5,696 bases of DNA from NCBI GenBank assembly GCA_016650435.1, contig JAENVT010000499.1, positions 1 to 5,696 of the forward strand, given 5' to 3'. The DNA comes from Ilumatobacteraceae bacterium. Lineage in GTDB: Bacteria; Actinomycetota; Acidimicrobiia; Acidimicrobiales; Ilumatobacteraceae. Below are positions 5,114 through 5,696 of this stretch, piece by piece. Within the stretch, counting starts at the first letter, position 1. Every line of letters begins with the position of its first letter. The notes under the pieces were generated by a model. The model was given only the letters and a program-made list of their open reading frames with translations, had not been told where the DNA came from and searched no databases. Both the position numbers and the translations under genes were made by a program.

Positions 5114-5278
5114 CGCGAAGGAGCTGTCGGACGATCCAAACCAGTGGGAGCAGAACGAGCATGGCGGGCCGTCAACGCACCCCACCTCGACGCGCTGGTC
5201 CGTGCCGGCGCGGTATTCAAGAACGGCAAGCTCATCGAACGACCCGACGAATCAGAGGGTGGTGATCAGCAAGTCGCG
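5114..5278 (+). pseudogene. Decayed protein fragment, possibly a transposase C-terminus
   Basis: After an in-frame TAA (5111-5113) the frame is open; from the GTG at 5144 it reads A-E-R-A-W-R-A-V-N-A-P-H-L (residues 3-15), then V-R-A-G-A-V-F-K-N-G-K-L-I-E-R-P-D-E (19-36) and G-G-D-Q-Q-V-A (39-45). This composition looks like real protein, while the sequence after 5278 turns proline-rich and random-looking and runs on to 5389. The pattern reminds me of the C-terminal tails of actinobacterial IS256/Mutator-type transposases, but I am not sure. No start region or catalytic domain precedes it, so it is a truncated remnant if real. It lies inside the proposed TGTCAG-bounded element. Low confidence in identity, moderate that it is a remnant. 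Confidence 0.3.
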
Positions 5279-5341
5279 TCACACGCCGATCCTCTCACCC
5301 ATCGCCCTCCCTGCCCGCCGCCGTCGGGCGTGCCGTCTCCG

Positions 5342-5363
5342 GGATACGCGTATCCGCGGCCGC
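5342..5363. repeat. Two adjoining perfect palindromes
   Basis: GGATACGCGTATCC (5342-5355) is a perfect 14-bp palindrome directly followed by GCGGCCGC (5356-5363), a perfect 8-bp one. They lie close to the right end of the proposed mobile-element remnant, where transposase-binding symmetry or a small hairpin is plausible. Their role is unknown. Confidence 0.4.
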
Positions 5364-5414
5364 TGACAAGGGTCACGATCGTCATCTGACAAGACCCGCC
5401 TGATTCCTCTCTGC

Positions 5415-5442
5415 TTGACATATGCCGATATCGGAATATGAT
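5415..5442 (+). promoter_or_regulatory. ArsR gene promoter with embedded operator palindrome
   Basis: TTGACA (5415-5420), a 16-bp spacer and TATGAT (5437-5442) form a near-consensus housekeeping-sigma promoter. The predicted start falls 6-7 nt downstream, at the ATG itself (5449), so the mRNA is probably leaderless; no Shine-Dalgarno sequence is present. The spacer holds the palindrome CCGATATCGG (5425-5434), flanked by CATAT (5419-5423) and ATATG (5436-5440): 10 of 11 half-site positions are symmetric. A dimeric repressor bound there would cover both promoter boxes, the standard layout for autoregulated ArsR-type repressors. Confidence 0.8.
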
Positions 5443-5448
5443 TGCGCC

Positions 5449-5696
5449 ATGGCACGAGCAGCGACGACATCGGACGTCTTCAACGCGATCGCCGAGCAGC
5501 AGCGCCGGGAGATCCTGGTGCTGCTGCGGGCGGGTGAGGGGCCGGTGACCGAGTTGGCCCAGGAGCTGGGGATGACCCAGCCGGGGGCGTCCAAACACTT
5601 GCGGGTGCTCCGGGAGGTCGGACTGGTGCGGGACCGCAAGGCAGGCAAGCAACGTCTGTACGGCCTTGACGCCCGCGGGCTGCGACCGGTTCACGA
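5449..5696 (+). CDS. ArsR-family transcriptional regulator, N-terminal part (cut by window edge)
   Basis: 82 complete codons are visible before the right edge. The protein is a winged helix-turn-helix of the ArsR/SmtB type: D-V-F-N-A-I-A-E-Q-Q-R-R-E-I-L-V-L-L (9-26) forms the first helices. V-T-E-L-A-Q-E-L-G-M-T-Q-P-G-A-S-K-H-L-R-V-L (33-54) is the helix-turn-helix with its typical S-K-H-L recognition core, and G-L-V-R-D-R-K-A-G-K-Q-R-L-Y-G-L (58-73) is the wing. The R-P-V-H near the edge matches the subgroup ending 'LRPvHdW', often encoded beside SRPBCC/AHSA1 domain proteins. No metal-binding CxCxxC motif is seen in the visible part, so a non-metal signal is more likely. Starts at ATG 5449. 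Codon choice differs from the molybdenum genes: 5 of 11 Arg are CGG and 4 of 8 Gly are GGG, against mostly CGC and GGC there. The partner gene, if any, lies beyond the window. Confidence 0.92.
   Translation, partial: MARAATTSDVFNAIAEQQRREILVLLRAGEGPVTELAQELGMTQPGASKHLRVLREVGLVRDRKAGKQRLYGLDARGLRPVH

Larger units (their letters stand above)
5037..5390. mobile_element. Possible short mobile-element remnant with TGTCAG ends
   Basis: The 354-bp stretch begins TGTCAG (5037-5042) and ends CTGACA (5385-5390), a TG...CA terminus common among DDE-type insertion sequences. Read inward, the two ends share TGTCAG, then CGATC with TGAC a base or less away, then a T-rich GCG segment, so they look like imperfect inverted repeats separated by a small indel. 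The left end also forms a 7-bp hairpin, ATGTCAG/CTGACAT (5036-5042, 5048-5054). Inside is a decayed reading frame but no intact transposase. I see no clear target-site duplication. The family cannot be named from this. Confidence 0.35.

Noticed and set aside
5342..5363. Cloning polylinker or vector contamination (MluI, SacII and NotI sites close together)
   Set aside because: The sites follow from two GC-rich palindromes; flanking sequence shows no vector backbone, and the palindromes fit the natural end region of a mobile-element remnant.
5144..5389. Intact small gene of 81 codons
   Set aside because: Only the first 45 codons look like protein; the rest is proline-rich and random-looking, there is no ribosome site before the GTG, and the peptide looks like the tail of a larger protein. 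Listed as a remnant instead.
5266..5694. 142-codon minus-strand frame opposite the ArsR gene
   Set aside because: It runs antisense through the clear helix-turn-helix coding region and its promoter, with no recognisable domain.
1..5696. CRISPR array or molybdenum cofactor riboswitch
   Set aside because: No regularly spaced direct repeats are present, and no leader upstream of moeA or moaA is long enough for the Moco riboswitch: the moeA start is only 24 bp from the divergent gene and moaA follows moeA by 5 nt.

Overview
The window comes from a high-GC bacterium, most likely an actinobacterium. Genes use GTG starts freely, codons end mostly in C or G, the tRNA has no encoded CCA end, and a SepX/GlpR-like membrane protein gene sits in a molybdenum cofactor cluster. 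I cannot fix the order from sequence alone.

Layout. A minus-strand gene for a putative glycolipid-binding domain protein (1-208) runs off the left edge. It is divergent from a plus-strand cluster with only 24 bp between the two GTG starts, and a 12-bp palindrome exactly midway may supply the -10 box in both directions. The cluster reads moeA (233-1447), moaA (1453-2472), a secreted protein of unknown function (2477-3448), a long hairpin over the stop codon, then moaC (3507-4022), a possible 33-codon small ORF (4022-4123) and a SepX/GlpR-like membrane protein (4127-4699). A probable terminator closes it. MoaA and MoaC turn GTP into cyclic pyranopterin monophosphate and MoeA inserts molybdate at the end of the pathway. 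MoaD, MoaE and MogA are not in the window. The MoeA family and SepX/GlpR are also known together in actinobacterial cell division: Corynebacterium has a gephyrin-like Glp and its membrane receptor GlpR. The cluster may therefore serve both cofactor synthesis and the divisome.

The right third is different. A tRNA-Ala(CGC) gene (4873-4945) with a strong terminator is preceded by a repeat-rich leader and followed by about 450 bp without an intact gene. That stretch holds a likely short remnant of a mobile element (about 5037-5390) with TGTCAG/CTGACA ends and a decayed reading frame. An ArsR-type regulator (5449 to the right edge) follows. It has a near-consensus promoter, an operator-like palindrome placed between -35 and -10, and an apparently leaderless start. 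Its codon choice differs from the molybdenum genes, which fits, but does not prove, an accessory segment beside the tRNA gene.
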